Shown here piece after piece: positions 63,134-64,000 of a stretch of 64,000 nucleotides of DNA (positions within the stretch are counted from its first letter, which is position 1; the number at the start of each line of letters is the position of its first letter). The DNA comes from Actinomyces johnsonii. GTDB taxonomy: Bacteria > Actinomycetota > Actinomycetes > Actinomycetales > Actinomycetaceae. The notes below the pieces were generated by a model. That model was not told where the DNA came from and did no database searches. It saw nothing but the letters and a program-made list of their open reading frames with translations. The DNA lies in the NCBI RefSeq assembly GCF_006546835.1, contig NZ_VICB01000023.1:1-64000 (forward strand), read 5' to 3'. The position numbers were made by a program, and so were the translations under genes.

Positions 63134-64000
63134 ATGACTGATGGCAACGTCATCCTCGTCGGAGTCGATGGTTCACCCGAGTCCCTGGCAGCAGTGGACT
63201 GGGCTGTTGCGCGTGCCGAACGCCAGGGCTGGCGCGTTCACATACTGTGCGCATACTCCCTGCCCTCCTTCACCACCGCCTCCCTCGACGGCGGCTACGC
63301 GGCGCTCGACGACTCGGCCATCAGGTCCGGTGCCCAAGCCGTCATCGACGAGGCCGTCGAACGCGTTAAGAAGTCCGGAGTGGCCGTCACCTCCTCCTTG
63401 GAGACCGGGGACCCGGCCGGCGTCCTCGTCGACCTCTCCGAAGAGGCGACTCTGGCCGTCGTCGGTACCCGCGGAGGCGGCGGCTTCGCTGACCGTCTAT
63501 TGGGGACCGTCTCCTCCGCCCTGCCTGCGCACAGCCACTGCCCAGCTGTCGTCGTGCCCCAGCGCACCGAGGGGGCCGACTACACGCCGGTGCGCCGCAT
63601 CGTCGTCGGGGTCGACGGCTCCTCCTCGGCCCGCAAGGCCCTCAAATGGGCCGTGGCCGAGGCGGAGGCCTGGGGCGCCGAGCTCACCGCCATCGCAGCC
63701 GTGCCGATGGCCTCCGGAGCGGGCGCGCTCGCCTGGCTACCGGCCGCCGTCGACCGCGAGCAGGTCCTGGCCGACGTTCGTTCCGGGTTGGACCGCGCCA
63801 TCAATGAGGCCCTCGAGGGCCATGAGGGCGTCACAGTGCGCCGTCACGCGCTGGACGGAAACCCGGCCGAGCTCCTGGCCGAGTTCTCCACCGCCGTGGA
63901 CCTCGTCGTCGTCGGCTCACGCGGACGCGGGGGCTTCTCCGGGCTCCTGCTGGGCTCCACCAGCCAGGCCGTTCTGGCCCATGCGTCGTGCCCTGTCCTG
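63134..64000 (+). CDS. Tandem universal stress protein (cut by window end)
   Basis: 289 codons are open from ATG 63134 to the right edge without a stop. Two tandem USP domains each have the ATP-binding Gly-x2-Gly-x9-Gly pattern: GTRGGGGFADRLLGTVSSA (about 110-129) and GSRGRGGFSGLLLGSTSQA near the right end. N-termini are VILVGVDGSPESLAAVDWA and RIVVGVDGSSSARKALKW. Such proteins are ATP-binding stress factors. AAAGGG lies 7 nt before the ATG. The 3' end continues beyond the window. Confidence 0.92.
   Translation, partial: MTDGNVILVGVDGSPESLAAVDWAVARAERQGWRVHILCAYSLPSFTTASLDGGYAALDDSAIRSGAQAVIDEAVERVKKSGVAVTSSLETGDPAGVLVDLSEEATLAVVGTRGGGGFADRLLGTVSSALPAHSHCPAVVVPQRTEGADYTPVRRIVVGVDGSSSARKALKWAVAEAEAWGAELTAIAAVPMASGAGALAWLPAAVDREQVLADVRSGLDRAINEALEGHEGVTVRRHALDGNPAELLAEFSTAVDLVVVGSRGRGGFSGLLLGSTSQAVLAHASCPVL

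Overview
The window reads as a high-GC actinobacterial chromosome segment, most likely from an oral-type Actinomyces. That genus call is inference from gene content: a DtxR/IdeR regulator with every metal ligand in place, a WXG100 protein, DUF3027 and DUF6318 proteins, an actinobacterial Lhr helicase, a groEL with tandem CIRCE operators, and a mannose-family PTS. No rRNA, phage, insertion sequence, CRISPR array or replication origin was seen. I found 48 protein genes, one of them cut by the right edge, plus one tRNA-Thr and one riboswitch.

Layout. 0.1-8.1 kb: nadE, then a four-gene mannose-family PTS (IIA, IIB, IIC, IID) behind an AT-rich promoter region carrying a CRP/GlxR-like site and a palindrome, then two paralogous HAD phosphatases flanking a small membrane protein. 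8.1-16.6 kb: a GNAT acetyltransferase, a secreted serpin, an Aer-like PAS protein, rlmC, tRNA-Thr, an anchored DsbA-like oxidoreductase and a Ser/Thr kinase with a polytopic tail. 17.1-20.5 kb: an orphan MsmK/UgpC-type sugar ABC ATPase, a DUF4032 kinase-like protein and a tail-anchored protein. 20.6-26.1 kb: a minus-strand run with ung, ispF, cysS, rlmB and a hypothetical. 26.2-30.3 kb: a LytR_C protein, a GH15-like exported protein and groEL.

30.5-39.2 kb (minus strand): WXG100 protein, degenerate HD-domain protein, an OmpR-type two-component pair, NYN-domain protein, pspA and a large TPM-domain membrane protein. 39.4-45.3 kb: glutamine amidotransferase, XPB-like helicase, a small membrane protein and a large helicase-associated protein. 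45.4-47.0 kb: an overlapping DUF6318 lipoprotein / PKD-like exported protein pair whose base composition differs from its surroundings. 47.3-54.9 kb: DUF3027 protein, family-5 uracil-DNA glycosylase and Lhr. 55.1-61.5 kb: anchored trypsin-like protease, DUF418-type membrane protein, AzgA-type purine permease, MFS exporter and ideR. 61.5-64 kb: a CRP-like site and a c-di-AMP (ydaO) riboswitch controlling an NlpC/P60 wall hydrolase, then a tandem universal stress protein.

How the genes may work together (inference). Sugar uptake is represented by the PTS, the adjacent HAD phosphatases and the orphan ABC ATPase. Two putative CRP/GlxR sites suggest shared catabolite or cAMP control of the PTS and the wall hydrolase. 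Envelope homeostasis and secretion are represented by PspA/TPM, DsbA, the serpin, the protease, the WXG100 protein and the NlpC/P60 enzyme. DNA repair is represented by Ung, UDGb, Lhr and XPB.
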